This document shows positions 1-10,783 of a stretch of DNA of 64,000 nucleotides, piece after piece. Below the pieces are notes generated by a model, which saw only the letters and a program-made list of their open reading frames with translations, did not search any database and had not been told where the DNA came from. Each line of letters opens with the position of its first letter. The first letter of the stretch is position 1. Source of the DNA: Neorhizobium huautlense (GTDB lineage Bacteria; Pseudomonadota; Alphaproteobacteria; Rhizobiales; Rhizobiaceae); NCBI RefSeq assembly GCF_002968575.1, contig NZ_PVBM01000005.1:1-64000 (forward strand), given 5' to 3'. The position numbers were made by a program, and so were the translations under genes.

Positions 1-1298
1 GTTTCGGGGGGCGGGAGGGCTCCGGCCAGGAGTGCCGCGCCTTGGCTGGTGCCCGTTGATCCCGACAAGGCAGCAACCTCCCGCAACGTGAGTGAAGCAA
101 GCGCCTGCAGATAGGCTTCGTTGGAGGCAAATGGGCCTTCGACCAGAATTGGTCCTTTTGCCCCGACAAGGCTCAGGCAGGTCTCGGTCATCAGTGCGAG
201 ATAAAGGCAGGCGGCGGCCCAGCGCTCGTCGTTCGACACCCCCTCGTCGTTGAGCCATTGTCGCTCGCGGCCAGGAAAAGGCCCGGATCCGGTGGTGATG
301 TTCGGCAGCAGCATCAGGCCGTTTTCGATGATCCGAGGCATGGCGGCCAATGCCGCTCCCGGAGAGAGCTTGCCGAGCTCCGATGTTAGCATCTCGAATT
401 CGCGGCCACCCATGAAACGGGACGAAGGGACGGCGCGTCCGTATGCATCCACGTTGGCGAGCGTGTCCCGCTCTGGGTCGAGGTGATCAAGATCGCCGCC
501 GACGGCGAAATTGATTACCCAGGTGCCGGTCGAGACAACAGCGAAGGGCGGCTCGCGGCCGATCAGGTGCGGCAGCAGGGAAGCATTGGAATCGTGAATG
601 CCGCAGTGGACGGGTATCTCTTCGTCGAGGCCGATCTCCCGCGCGACCTCAGGCAAAACCGGCCCGAGCATATCGAAGGCCGAATGCACCGGCGCCATCA
701 GATCGCGGATGCCGAGTTCGTCCACCAACGAGGAAAAGGTTCCTTCGCGCGGGTTCCACAGGTCCGTATGGCAACCGAGCGACGTCATCTCGTTTGTCGC
801 GATACCGGTCAGCCGGAAGGCCCAGTATTGGGGATAGGTGAGGATCCTGCTGACGCGGGCGAAGTCGTCCGCGAAAGTCGTCTTTTGGTAATGGAGCTGC
901 GCCCCGACATTGAGCCCGCCGGAAAGGACGGGCGAGAAGGTTTCGGAAAAGGGCGGCCGGATTGCCGCATAGGCTGTTTGCACGTCTTGCGGATAGAGAT
1001 GCTCGTAGTCGAGCGCTGGAAGAGCGAGATCCCCTTCCGCGTCAAGCAGCACTGCGGACGCTCCATGGGTGGTGATGGAGATCGCGTCGAAGCCAAGCGT
1101 CTCCGCAAACACCTTCAAGGCGTCCACCGCAAAATTCCAAAGCGCCTCGATATCGTAATGCGGATAGGGCGGGCCGGCGAGAACCCGGTTCGGCGTCCGC
1201 TTTTCGGCGATTTCCTTGCCCGTCGCGCAATCGAGCACGACGACTTTGGCATTGGTCTTGCCGATATCGAGAACGGCGATCCTTTCAGGCTTACTCAT
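1..1298 (-). CDS. rhaK: L-rhamnose (rhamnulose) kinase, FGGY family, C-terminus cut by window edge
   Basis: Sugar kinase of the FGGY/ASKHA fold, the last gene of the leftward rha operon. The N-terminus [23 protein letters not shown] holds the phosphate-1 loop (DIGKTNAK). Later segments typical of the family are [22 protein letters not shown] and STGTWVINF. About 432 residues are visible and the gene runs off the left edge, so the end is missing. Its ATG overlaps the rhaU stop in an ATGA (1295-1298), showing translational coupling. In Rhizobium leguminosarum the orthologous kinase is needed for rhamnose phosphorylation and also for activity of the neighbouring ABC importer; that role is inferred here from family and gene order. 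Confidence 0.9.
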   Translation of the reverse strand, partial: MSKPERIAVLDIGKTNAKVVVLDCATGKEIAEKRTPNRVLAGPPYPHYDIEALWNFAVDALKVFAETLGFDAISITTHGASAVLLDAEGDLALPALDYEHLYPQDVQTAYAAIRPPFSETFSPVLSGGLNVGAQLHYQKTTFADDFARVSRILTYPQYWAFRLTGIATNEMTSLGCHTDLWNPREGTFSSLVDELGIRDLMAPVHSAFDMLGPVLPEVAREIGLDEEIPVHCGIHDSNASLLPHLIGREPPFAVVSTGTWVINFAVGGDLDHLDPERDTLANVDAYGRAVPSSRFMGGREFEMLTSELGKLSPGAALAAMPRIIENGLMLLPNITTGSGPFPGRERQWLNDEGVSNDERWAAACLYLALMTETCLSLVGAKGPILVEGPFASNEAYLQALASLTLREVAALSGSTGTSQGAALLAGALPPPE

Positions 1299-1615
1299 GG
1301 CAGATGGAAAACCGTCACCAGATCTTTGGCAACTGGAGAGTTGTCCGGGTTGGTCTCCATGATGTCGGCCATATGCGCCCACCACTTCTTCATGACGGGA
1401 TGATCCGGCAGACTCGCCATCTTGTGGTTCTGCGGGCGGGTCAATACGCCGAAAAGGATGTTGGTCTCGGGGTCGAGGTGGATCGAGTAGTCGCTGACCC
1501 CCGCCTCGTGCAGCAGCCCTACCAGTTCCGGCCAGATCTCGTCGTGGCGGACACGGTATTCCGCTTCCATGTCGGGATGGAGCTTCATCTTGAAAGCGTA
1601 TTTTTCCTGGCTCAT
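1295..1615 (-). CDS. rhaU: L-rhamnose mutarotase
   Basis: A 106-residue protein starting [12 protein letters not shown]. It has the RhaM/RhaU features: the N-terminal [24 protein letters not shown] segment, an internal [16 protein letters not shown] strand pair, and the C-terminal [17 protein letters not shown]. The family interconverts alpha and beta rhamnopyranose so that the transporter and isomerase are fed the right anomer. A longer upstream frame exists, but this start matches the family length and its ATG overlaps the rhaQ stop by ATGA at 1612-1615. The other end overlaps rhaK in the same way, so it sits in a tightly coupled operon. Confidence 0.93.
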   Translation of the reverse strand: MSQEKYAFKMKLHPDMEAEYRVRHDEIWPELVGLLHEAGVSDYSIHLDPETNILFGVLTRPQNHKMASLPDHPVMKKWWAHMADIMETNPDNSPVAKDLVTVFHLP

Positions 1616-2613
1616 CGGTTCATTTCCTTGATGCGGCGGGCAATGATCGGCACGGCAATCGTTATGATCAGCAAGAGGCCGACGAAGATCGACATGACAA
1701 TGCCAGGAACGTTCAAGAGCCCCAGCCCGAAGGTGACGAGACCCATGACGAAGGCAGCAATGACGACGCCTGCGATCGTGCCCGCACCGCCGAGGATCGA
1801 GACGCCGCCGAGCACGACCATGGTGACCACTTCCAGTTCCCACCCTTGAGCGATCGAAGGGCGGGTCGAGCCGAGGCGCGAGGTGAGGCAGACGGCGGCG
1901 ACGCCTGCCATCAGCCCGGTCAGGAGGAAGAGGATGAACTTCACGCGCTCCACCGGGATGCCGGAAAAGCGCGCCGCAAATTCATTGTTGCCGATCACAT
2001 AGATCTGACGGCCGAAATTGGTGGCATGCAGGAGGATGGCGAAGGCTGTCGCCAGCCCGATGAACAGGACGAATTCGAAAGAGAAGACCCAGGCCACATA
2101 ACCCTGACCGAAATAGGCGAAGCTTTCCGGATATTTGCCATAGGCCTGGTCGCCGAGCACGATATAGGAAATGCCGCGGAAGAGGCTCATCGTGCCGATG
2201 GTCACCACGATCGAGGGCAGGCGCAAGCCGGCGACGAGCAGGCCGTTGAATGCGCCGCAGAGAAGTCCGGTGCCGATGCCGATCGCCACCAGCCCGGGCG
2301 TGCCGATGCCCATCTGTGCCGCAGCGCCCATCGCGGTCGAGGCAAGCGCGATGATTGCTGCCACCGAAAGATCGATCTCCCCGGCGATCACGAGCAGCGC
2401 CATGGCAAAGGCGATCATCGCCTTTTCGGTGAAGTTGAAGGTTGCGTCGGAGAGGTTCCAGGCGTTGAGGAAGTAGGGCGAGGCGAAGGAATTGAAGATG
2501 AAGATCAAAACCGCGACGCCGAAGAGCAGCACTTCCCAGCTTGCGAGCATCCGTGAGGTTTTCGTTCCGAGCCGGTCGGGGATCACACGTTTCGTCGTTG
2601 CAACGTCGCTCAT
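1612..2613 (-). CDS. rhaQ: Rhamnose ABC transporter permease (RbsC/AraH family)
   Basis: Integral membrane protein of 333 residues with eight to ten hydrophobic segments and the permease loop [18 protein letters not shown]...[19 protein letters not shown], typical of CUT2 (RbsC-like) sugar permeases. The N-terminus is a roughly 30-residue cytoplasmic tail before the first membrane helix. It probably pairs with RhaP to form a heterodimeric channel driven by RhaT. The start overlaps the rhaP stop (ATGA at 2610-2613) and the stop overlaps the rhaU start. Assignment as rhaQ rather than rhaP rests on its being the second permease in the order rhaS-T-P-Q-U-K. Confidence 0.92.
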   Translation of the reverse strand: MSDVATTKRVIPDRLGTKTSRMLASWEVLLFGVAVLIFIFNSFASPYFLNAWNLSDATFNFTEKAMIAFAMALLVIAGEIDLSVAAIIALASTAMGAAAQMGIGTPGLVAIGIGTGLLCGAFNGLLVAGLRLPSIVVTIGTMSLFRGISYIVLGDQAYGKYPESFAYFGQGYVAWVFSFEFVLFIGLATAFAILLHATNFGRQIYVIGNNEFAARFSGIPVERVKFILFLLTGLMAGVAAVCLTSRLGSTRPSIAQGWELEVVTMVVLGGVSILGGAGTIAGVVIAAFVMGLVTFGLGLLNVPGIVMSIFVGLLLIITIAVPIIARRIKEMNR

Positions 2614-3599
2614 GCGGTGACCTCCGGAGCTGCGCGGTCGCGCAGGATGATGCGTCCGGCTTTCTTCTCAGCCCGGGCGTTGAAGACGACGGCGAGCACA
2701 ATGACGATGCCCGAGATCGCCATCTGGGCAAAGGGCGATATGCCGATGACTGGAAGCGCGTTCTTGATGACGCCAAGGAAGAGCGCGCCGAGCACGGCAC
2801 CCGCGACGGAGCCGATACCGCCGGCAATCGATATGCCGCCGATCACGCAGGCTGCGACCGTATCGAGTTCGAAACCGGCGGCGATATCCACATAGGCAAC
2901 CGCATAACGCGATACCCAGAGATAGCTGGAGAGGCCAGCCAGTGCTCCCGACAGGACGAAAGCGAGAAAACGGGTCCAGCCTATGTCGATGCCGGCATAG
3001 ACCGCTGCCGTGGGGTTGCCGCCAGATGCATAGGCGGCGCGGCCGAAGGGCAGGCGGGTCAGCACGAACCAAGCGCCAAGCACGATGACGATTGCGATCC
3101 AGGAGAGGATCGGCAGGCCAAGCACAGGCATCCGCGGGATATTGAGAAAGGAGGGCGTCATCTGATGGGCATTGACCCAGCCGCCGCCCGACAGCACAAA
3201 GGCCATGCCGCGATAGATGGTGAGCGTACCGAGCGTCACGACGATCGGCGGGATCTGCAGCGCCCAAACCAGGTAACCGTTGATGGCCCCCAGGAAGGCG
3301 CCGATGCCGATCGCCATCACGATCAGCAGCGCCAAAGGCAGGTCCGGATAGGCGGCATTGGTCATCGCCACGGCCATGCCGGTAAAGGCCAGGTTGGCGG
3401 CGACCGACAGATCGATCGACTTTGTCAGGATCACCGTCATTTGACCGAGCGCCAGGATGATCAGGATCGAGGTGTCGTTGAAGATATTGGCGAGGTTGCC
3501 CGGCGAGGCAAAGCCCGGTGCGCGGGTGGAAAAGCTGGCGACCATGATCGCAATGATGACGACCAGCAGGATCTCACGGCTTTTCAGGAGGCGGTTCAT
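2610..3599 (-). CDS. rhaP: Rhamnose ABC transporter permease (RbsC/AraH family)
   Basis: A 329-residue CUT2-type permease. Visible features are the first helix (LLVVIIAIMVASF), the conserved LGQMTVILTKSIDLSVAANLAFTGM segment, the GGWVNAH loop, and GGNPTAAVYAGIDIGWTRFLAFVLSG, the cytoplasmic loop that contacts the ATPase in this family. A clear ribosome-binding site (TAGGAGAAGCCC) precedes the ATG. It follows rhaT by 9 bases and overlaps rhaQ by 4, so it is part of one transcript with the binding protein and ATPase. Two different permeases, rather than one homodimer, is usual for rhizobial rhamnose importers. Confidence 0.92.
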   Translation of the reverse strand: MNRLLKSREILLVVIIAIMVASFSTRAPGFASPGNLANIFNDTSILIILALGQMTVILTKSIDLSVAANLAFTGMAVAMTNAAYPDLPLALLIVMAIGIGAFLGAINGYLVWALQIPPIVVTLGTLTIYRGMAFVLSGGGWVNAHQMTPSFLNIPRMPVLGLPILSWIAIVIVLGAWFVLTRLPFGRAAYASGGNPTAAVYAGIDIGWTRFLAFVLSGALAGLSSYLWVSRYAVAYVDIAAGFELDTVAACVIGGISIAGGIGSVAGAVLGALFLGVIKNALPVIGISPFAQMAISGIVIVLAVVFNARAEKKAGRIILRDRAAPEVTA

Positions 3600-3608
3600 G
3601 GGCTTCTC

Positions 3609-5144
<1,536 letters not shown>

Positions 5145-5173
5145 CGATCAGCCAGTGAAATCCGAATAAAGTC

Positions 5174-5197
5174 CCGGCGGCCATTCGCGACCGCCGG
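5174..5197 (-). other. Intercistronic stem-loop between rhaS and rhaT
   Basis: Perfect 7-bp inverted repeat (CCGGCGG at 5174-5180 with CCGCCGG at 5191-5197) around a 10-base loop, placed just after the rhaS stop. No U-tract follows on the coding strand, so it is more likely an mRNA stabiliser or processing structure than a terminator. Such structures after periplasmic binding-protein genes usually raise binding-protein mRNA above that of the membrane components. Confidence 0.6.
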
Positions 5198-5216
5198 AGG
5201 GGAGGTGTTCAAAGGA

Positions 5217-6212
5217 TCAGAAGATCTTGGAGAACTCGTCGATGTTCTTGGCATTGTAGACGAACGGGTCGGCCATCGCGGCTTCGCCATTGTCGCCGAC
5301 CTTGATCGAGCCCATGCGGCCAGCCTTGATCTCGGAGCCCGGCTTGCCGTCCGTATCACCCTTGACGATGTGGTAAGCAATCTGGGTCGCGGAATAACCG
5401 AGGTCGATCGGGTTCCAGATGGCGAATTCCTTCGTCGCGCCGGACTTGATGGCGCCCGCCATTTCGGACGGCAGGCCGAGGCCTGTTACGTAGACTTTAC
5501 CGATCTGACCGGCATCCTTGACGGCCTGGGAAGCAGCGAGCACGCCGACGGTCGTCGGAGCGACGATGACCTTCACGTTCGGCTGCGATTTCAGGAGGCC
5601 CTGGGCTTCGCGATAGGACTTGTCGGCAAGGTCGTCGCCGTAAACGGTCGTGGCGAGGTTAAGGCCTGGAAAATCCTTGATCTGCTTCTTCATCTCGGCG
5701 ATCCAGGTGTTCTGGTTCGTCGAGGTGGTGGTAGCCGAGAGAATCGCAAAGTCCCCCTTGCCGCCTTCCAGATGATTTGCCGCAAGCTGCAGGCACATCT
5801 TGCCGATCAACTCGTTGGAAGACGGGTTCAGGTGCATGATGCGGCCTTCCTTGGCCACGCCGGAATCCCAGGAAATCACCTTGATGCCGCGCTGGGCGGC
5901 TTTTTTAAGCGCCGGAACAACGGCATCCGGATCATTGGCGGAAATGGCAATCGCATCCACCCCTTGAGCGATCAGCGAATTGATCACTTCGATCTGGCCT
6001 TCGGCCGTGGTGGTCGTCGGACCGGTGTAGATGACTTCGACGCCGCCGAGTTCCTTGGCGGCTTCCTGCGCGCCCTTGTTGGCAGCTTCGAAGAAGCCGT
6101 TGCCGAGCGATTTGACGACCAGTGCGATCTTCATGTCCGCGGCACTCGCCGCCGTCGTCATGGCGGCGAAGGCAATTGCCACGCCGAGGGCAAGTTTCTT
6201 GGCTAGTTTCAT
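5217..6212 (-). CDS. rhaS: Rhamnose ABC transporter periplasmic substrate-binding protein
   Basis: A 331-residue protein with a Sec signal peptide (MKLAKKLALGVAIAFAAMTTAASAADM, cleavage after ASA). The mature part is a type I sugar-binding fold of the RbsB/RhaS class: IALVVKSLGNGFFEAANKGAQEAAKEL at the start, GVDAIAISANDPDAVVPALKKAAQRGIKVISWDSGV in the middle and VTGLGLPSEMAGAIKSGATKEFAIWNP later. It captures rhamnose in the periplasm and delivers it to RhaPQT. A strong GGGAGGAC ribosome-binding site precedes the ATG. It is the first transporter gene, 49 bases after rhaR, and is followed by a stem-loop before rhaT. Confidence 0.93.
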   Translation of the reverse strand: MKLAKKLALGVAIAFAAMTTAASAADMKIALVVKSLGNGFFEAANKGAQEAAKELGGVEVIYTGPTTTTAEGQIEVINSLIAQGVDAIAISANDPDAVVPALKKAAQRGIKVISWDSGVAKEGRIMHLNPSSNELIGKMCLQLAANHLEGGKGDFAILSATTTSTNQNTWIAEMKKQIKDFPGLNLATTVYGDDLADKSYREAQGLLKSQPNVKVIVAPTTVGVLAASQAVKDAGQIGKVYVTGLGLPSEMAGAIKSGATKEFAIWNPIDLGYSATQIAYHIVKGDTDGKPGSEIKAGRMGSIKVGDNGEAAMADPFVYNAKNIDEFSKIF

Positions 6213-6261
6213 TGTCAGTCCTCCCAGTTGAAAAAGTTCACTTCCCTCCCGCCGGGCGCTC

Positions 6262-7077
6262 TCATGCGGCCGACGTGGAATCCTCCTCGGCCGGCGCCGC
6301 CGCAGCAGTGCCGGCTATGATCAGGTTGACGCCGGCGCCTTCGATCATTCGCGCGGCATCTTCGGATATGTCGTCATCCGTGATGACGGTGGTTACCCGC
6401 TCCAGCGGACAAAGTATGAGGCTCGAGCGACGCTGAAATTTGCTCGAATCCACCATCACGATCAGTTCTTCCGCCTGCTGCATCAGCTTCTGCTCGCTCT
6501 GGATCACCAGCGCGTCGGCTTCCATCACGCCCAGCGGCCCCACGCCTTGGGCACCGATAAAGATCCGCCGGGCATAGAAATTGCGGATGGCGTCGTTTTC
6601 GAAGGGCGACAGGATCAGGCTCTGCTCGCGGTAGATCGCGCCGCCCGGAACGGTCACCGTGCTCTTCGAATGTTTGACGAGGTGTTCGGCGATCGCAAAG
6701 GAGTTCGTCATGACCTGCAGGCGGCGCGCCGACATGAAGTGCACCATCTGGAAGGTGGTCGTGCCGCCATTGATGATGACGGAATCGCCTTCTTCACAGA
6801 GTTCCACCGCGCGGCGCGCGATTGCGCGTTTCTTGTCGATATTGACGGATTCGGAAACCCGGAACGAGCGGGCGGCAAGCTGGCCGATCTGCGGCGGATG
6901 CACCGCTTCGGCCCCGCCGCGCACGCGCCGGAGCTTGCCCTGAACATGAAGTGCGGCAATGTCACGTCGGATCGTCGCCTCGGATGCCTCGGTCAATTCG
7001 GCGATGTCCTGCACCGTGATGACGGGCTTTTCCTGAATCGCGCTCAAAATGATGCGATGGCGTTCACGTTCGTGCAT
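6262..7077 (-). CDS. rhaR: DeoR-family transcriptional regulator of rhamnose genes
   Basis: A 271-residue protein with an N-terminal DeoR winged helix-turn-helix (residues 1-57; VQDIAELTEASEATIRRDIAAL then GKLRRVRGGAE) and a C-terminal sensor domain (DSVIINGGTTTFQMVHFM and VMVDSSKFQRRS motifs) that binds phosphorylated sugars in this family. It is the first gene of the leftward operon and faces rhaD across a 199-base gap holding two long inverted repeats, the probable operator. A GAGGAGGAGCCC ribosome-binding site precedes the ATG. It most likely represses both transcripts until a rhamnose pathway intermediate appears; the ligand is not deducible here. Confidence 0.93.
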   Translation of the reverse strand: MHERERHRIILSAIQEKPVITVQDIAELTEASEATIRRDIAALHVQGKLRRVRGGAEAVHPPQIGQLAARSFRVSESVNIDKKRAIARRAVELCEEGDSVIINGGTTTFQMVHFMSARRLQVMTNSFAIAEHLVKHSKSTVTVPGGAIYREQSLILSPFENDAIRNFYARRIFIGAQGVGPLGVMEADALVIQSEQKLMQQAEELIVMVDSSKFQRRSSLILCPLERVTTVITDDDISEDAARMIEGAGVNLIIAGTAAAAPAEEDSTSAA

Positions 7078-7117
7078 GGGCTCCTCCTCGATCCCAATAT
7101 TGCTGGAAAATTTACGT

Positions 7118-7190
7118 TGTCAATCATAAACGATCAAATTCGCTTTTATTGCGTTGCACAATGAATGTTTATGATCGTTTTTGATTGACA
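7118..7190. promoter_or_regulatory. Divergent rhaR/rhaD control region with phased inverted repeats (candidate RhaR operator)
   Basis: Two arms, 7118-7138 and 7168-7190, are near-perfect inverted copies. Read inward, each starts TGTCAATCA, then WAAACGATCAWAA. Within each arm a 10-base unit resembling ATCAWAAACG is repeated head to tail, so recognition units fall on the same helix face. The arms lie 40-110 bases upstream of rhaR and 90-160 bases upstream of rhaD, so one complex could control both promoters. No clear -35/-10 pair can be assigned with confidence. Binding by RhaR is inferred from position and from the AT-rich repeated operators of DeoR regulators. Confidence 0.7.
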
Positions 7191-7276
7191 GGCGGCGTGG
7201 CAATGCGCGATATCCACGTTATGGGAGGTGGCGGCTGGTCTGTCGCCATGAACCAAAACACTTTGGGAGGAAAGCG

Positions 7277-9373
7277 ATGTCGGGCCAAACCCGCCTTCTC
7301 GAAAACCGCTGGGAAGATTCCCACGCAGCCAAACTCGATGAGCCGGGCAAGCTGCTCTATCGCTCAAATCTCCTCGGCGCCGACAAGCGCATCACCAATT
7401 ACGGCGGCGGCAATACCTCCGCCAAGGTGATGGAAACGGACCCGCTGAGCGGTGAAAAGGTCCGCGTCATGTGGGTCAAGGGCTCCGGCGGGGACGTCGG
7501 GACGATCAAGCTCGATGGTTTCGCGACGCTCTATCTCGACAAGCTGGAGGCACTGAAGGGGCTCTACAAGGGAGTGGAGGACGAAGACCGGATGGTCGGC
7601 TTCCTGCCGCATTGCACCTTCAACCTCAATCCGCGCGCTGCTTCGATCGATACGCCGCTGCATGGTTTCGTGCCCTATACGCATGTGGACCACATGCATC
7701 CGGATGCGATCATCGCGATCGCCGCGTCCAAAAATTCGAAGGAACTGACGAAACAGATCTTCGGCGACGCGATTGGCTGGCTGCCCTGGCGCCGCCCCGG
7801 CTTCCAGCTCGGTCTCGACCTCGAAGCCTTCGTCAAGGCTAATCCGGACGCCAAGGGCGTGGTGCTGGAAAGCCATGGCCTGTTCACATGGGCGAACGAT
7901 GCCAAGGCCTGCTACGAACTGACGCTTGAAATCATCAACAAGGCAATCGAGTGGTTCGCGCAGCATACCGAGGGCAAGACGATCTTCGGCGGCGAGGTCC
8001 TGCAGAGCCTGCCGGCTCCGGAGCGTCGGTCGATCGCCGCAAAGCTCATGCCGGAAATCCGCGGCCGTATCGGCAAGGCGGAGCGCAAGCTCGGTCATTT
8101 CGACGATCAGGACGCGGTGCTGGAATTCGTCAACTCGAAGAACCTGAAGCCGCTCGGTGTCCTTGGAACGTCCTGCCCGGACCACTTTTTGCGCACCAAG
8201 ATCCGCCCGCTGATCCTCGACTTCGATCCGGCCAAGCCGGACGTGGACGGCGTCATCGCGGCGCTGGACAAGGCGCTGGAAAACTATCGTGCCGACTACT
8301 CCCGCTACTACGAAACCTGCAAGCACGACAATTCGCCCAAAATCCGCGACCCCAACCCGGTCATCTTCCTCGTCCCCGGCGTTGGTATGCTGTCCTTTGC
8401 CCGCGACAAGGCGACCGCCCGCATCGCCGGCGAATTCTATGTGAATGCGATCAACGTGATGCGTGGGGCGTCCACCGTTTCCGAATACCAGGGCCTGCCG
8501 GAACAGGAGGCCTTCGATATCGAGTACTGGCTGCTTGAAGAAGCGAAGCTGCAGCGCATGCCGAAGCCGAAGAGCCTTGCCGGTCAGGTGGCGTTCGTCA
8601 CGGGCGGTGCCGGCGGTATCGGTCGTGCGACCGCGGCGCGGTTGATGGGTGAGGGCGCCTGCGTGGTGCTGGCCGATATTGACGGCGGAGCGCTCGACGC
8701 AACGAAAGCCGATTTCGAGAAATCTTTCGGCAAGGACGCCGTGCGCGGCGTGGTGCTTGATGTCACCAAGGAAGATGCCGTCGTTACCGCCTTTGCGGAA
8801 GCCTGCGTCGAGTTCGGCGGCGTCGACATCCTCGTCTCGAATGCCGGGATCGCCTCTTCGGCGCCGGTCGAGGACACCACCCTTGCGATGTGGAACAAGA
8901 ATATCGACATCCTGGCGACGGGTTATTTCCTCGTGTCGCGCGAGGCGTTCCGGCTGTTCCGTCGCCAGAAGCTCGGCGGCAACGTCGTGTTCGTCGCATC
9001 GAAGAATGGACTTGCCTCTTCGCCGAACGCATCGGCCTATTGCACCGCCAAGGCTGCCGAAATTCATCTCGCGCGCTGCCTGGCGCTCGAGGGAGCCGAC
9101 GCCGGCATTCGGGTCAACACGGTCAATCCGGATGCGGTGCTGCGCGGCTCGAAAATCTGGAACGGCGAATGGCGCGAGCAGCGGGCGGCTTCCTCGAAGA
9201 TCGAGGTTTCCGATCTGGAGGAACATTACCGCAAGCGCTCGATGCTGAAGCTCAACGTCTTCCCGGAAGACATCGCCGAGGCAATCTATTTCCTCGCTTC
9301 GGATGCGTCCGCCAAGTCGACCGGCAATATCATCAATGTGGATGCCGGTAACGCGCAGAGTTTTACGCGCTAA
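7277..9373 (+). CDS. rhaD: Bifunctional rhamnulose-1-phosphate aldolase / lactaldehyde-type short-chain dehydrogenase
   Basis: A 698-residue two-domain enzyme. The N-terminal part (about 1-430) is a class II aldolase with the metal-binding PYTHVDHMHPDA motif near residue 134 and LESHGLFTW further on. The C-terminal part is a short-chain dehydrogenase with nucleotide-binding TGGAGGIGRATA near 440, NAGIASSAP, and an active-site SAYCTAK near 585. It is expected to cleave rhamnulose-1-phosphate to DHAP and lactaldehyde and to act on lactaldehyde with NAD. The start at 7277 has a GGGAGGAAAGCG ribosome-binding site; an in-frame extension to 7181 would run through the operator and is rejected. Length fits the family (about 700). 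Confidence 0.93.
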   Translation: MSGQTRLLENRWEDSHAAKLDEPGKLLYRSNLLGADKRITNYGGGNTSAKVMETDPLSGEKVRVMWVKGSGGDVGTIKLDGFATLYLDKLEALKGLYKGVEDEDRMVGFLPHCTFNLNPRAASIDTPLHGFVPYTHVDHMHPDAIIAIAASKNSKELTKQIFGDAIGWLPWRRPGFQLGLDLEAFVKANPDAKGVVLESHGLFTWANDAKACYELTLEIINKAIEWFAQHTEGKTIFGGEVLQSLPAPERRSIAAKLMPEIRGRIGKAERKLGHFDDQDAVLEFVNSKNLKPLGVLGTSCPDHFLRTKIRPLILDFDPAKPDVDGVIAALDKALENYRADYSRYYETCKHDNSPKIRDPNPVIFLVPGVGMLSFARDKATARIAGEFYVNAINVMRGASTVSEYQGLPEQEAFDIEYWLLEEAKLQRMPKPKSLAGQVAFVTGGAGGIGRATAARLMGEGACVVLADIDGGALDATKADFEKSFGKDAVRGVVLDVTKEDAVVTAFAEACVEFGGVDILVSNAGIASSAPVEDTTLAMWNKNIDILATGYFLVSREAFRLFRRQKLGGNVVFVASKNGLASSPNASAYCTAKAAEIHLARCLALEGADAGIRVNTVNPDAVLRGSKIWNGEWREQRAASSKIEVSDLEEHYRKRSMLKLNVFPEDIAEAIYFLASDASAKSTGNIINVDAGNAQSFTR

Positions 9374-9379
9374 CAGCTT

Positions 9380-9422
9380 GTCCGCCCGCTTCCGGCTCTC
9401 CCAAGGCCGGCGGCGGGTGGAC
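9380..9422 (+). other. Intercistronic stem-loop between rhaD and rhaI
   Basis: Ten-bp stem (GTCCGCCCGC at 9380-9389 with GCGGGTGGAC at 9413-9422, one G-U pair) enclosing a second stem (CCGGC 9392-9396 with GCCGG 9406-9410). No T-run follows, so it should not terminate; it could stabilise or partition the rhaD-rhaI mRNA. Confidence 0.6.
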
Positions 9423-9451
9423 GCTTCGGTTGCATCAGGGAGGAGATCGTC

Positions 9452-10744
9452 ATGACAGATCTGAAGATTGCCGGCGACGTTGTCGCTGCTGAAAATGAAA
9501 AGCGGACACCAGCGCTCCAGTCCGACTACCAGGCGCTTGGCGAGAACCTGTCACGCCGCGGCATCGATATCGACGCGATCACCCGAAAGGTATCCGAATT
9601 TTTCGTCGCGGTCCCTTCCTGGGGCGTCGGCACCGGGGGAACACGTTTTGCCCGCTTTCCGGGGCAGGGCGAACCGCGGGGCATCTTCGACAAGCTGGAT
9701 GATTGCGCTGTCATCCATCAGTTGACCCAGGCAACGCCGACCGTTTCGCTGCACATCCCCTGGGACAAGGCGGATGCGAAGGAATTGAAAGCCAAGGGTG
9801 ACGCGTTGGGGCTCGGCTTCGACTCGATGAATTCCAACACCTTTTCCGACGCACCCGGCCAGGCCCAGTCCTATAAATACGGCTCGCTCAGCCACACTAA
9901 TGCCGCGACGCGCAGCCAAGCGATCGAGCATAATCTCGAATGTATCGAGATTGGCAAGGCGGTCGGCTCCAAGGCGCTGACCGTCTGGATCGGCGACGGC
10001 TCAAATTTCCCGGGGCAAAGTAACTTCACCAAGAGTTTCGAGCGCTATCTTGCCGCCATGGCGGAAATCTACAAGGCCCTGCCGGATGACTGGCGGCTGT
10101 TTTCCGAACACAAGATGTACGAGCCGGCGTTTTATTCGACGGTGGTGCAGGACTGGGGCACCAACTACGTGATCGCCAACACGCTCGGTCCGAAGGCCTT
10201 TTGCCTCGTCGATCTCGGTCACCACGCGCCGAATACCAATATCGAGATGATCGTCGCCCGCCTCATCCAATTCGGCAAGCTCGGCGGCTTCCATTTCAAC
10301 GACTCGAAATATGGCGATGACGACCTCGACGCCGGTGCAATCGAGCCCTACCGGCTGTTCCTCGTCTTCAATGAACTGGTCGACGCCGAACACCGCGGCG
10401 TTAAGGGTTTCCACCCGGCCCATATGATCGATCAGTCACACAACGTCACCGATCCGATTGAAAGTCTGATCTCCAGCGCCAACGAAATCCGCCGGGCTTA
10501 TGCGCAGGCCTTGTTGGTCGATCGCGCAGCTCTGGATGACTATCAGCAGGAGAACGATGCGCTAATGGCGTCGGAAACACTAAAGCGCGCCTACAGGACC
10601 GATGTTGAGCCGATTCTCGCCGAGGCTCGCCGGCGTGCGGGAGGGGCGGTCGATCCGGTAGCCACTTATCGTGCCAGCGGTTACCGCAAAAAGGTCGCGC
10701 TGGAACGGCCGGCCTCGGCTGCAGGCGGTGGCGGGATCATCTGA
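9452..10744 (+). CDS. rhaI: L-rhamnose isomerase (Rhizobium/Pseudomonas type)
   Basis: A 430-residue TIM-barrel isomerase of the xylose-isomerase-like superfamily, converting L-rhamnose to L-rhamnulose. Metal-site segments are visible: LFSEHKMYEPAF (Glu, His), FCLVDLGHHAPNTNIE (Asp, His) and GGFHFNDSKYGDDDLDAG (His, Asp, Asp). This is the rhizobial/P. stutzeri type, distinct from the enterobacterial RhaA. The ATG follows a GGGAGGAGATCGTC ribosome-binding site, 78 bases after rhaD with a stem-loop between. The C-terminus is glycine/alanine-rich (ERPASAAGGGGII). It ends 39 bases from the convergent next gene. Confidence 0.93.
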   Translation: MTDLKIAGDVVAAENEKRTPALQSDYQALGENLSRRGIDIDAITRKVSEFFVAVPSWGVGTGGTRFARFPGQGEPRGIFDKLDDCAVIHQLTQATPTVSLHIPWDKADAKELKAKGDALGLGFDSMNSNTFSDAPGQAQSYKYGSLSHTNAATRSQAIEHNLECIEIGKAVGSKALTVWIGDGSNFPGQSNFTKSFERYLAAMAEIYKALPDDWRLFSEHKMYEPAFYSTVVQDWGTNYVIANTLGPKAFCLVDLGHHAPNTNIEMIVARLIQFGKLGGFHFNDSKYGDDDLDAGAIEPYRLFLVFNELVDAEHRGVKGFHPAHMIDQSHNVTDPIESLISSANEIRRAYAQALLVDRAALDDYQQENDALMASETLKRAYRTDVEPILAEARRRAGGAVDPVATYRASGYRKKVALERPASAAGGGGII

Positions 10745-10783
10745 AGCCAATCCCAAGCTGACTCGACCTGGCGCCGCTCGTCG

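Noticed and set aside
7364..9226. 620-codon leftward open frame opposite rhaD
   Set aside because: Shadow of rhaD; composition is Arg/Asp/His-rich with no family motif, while rhaD shows full aldolase and dehydrogenase motifs.
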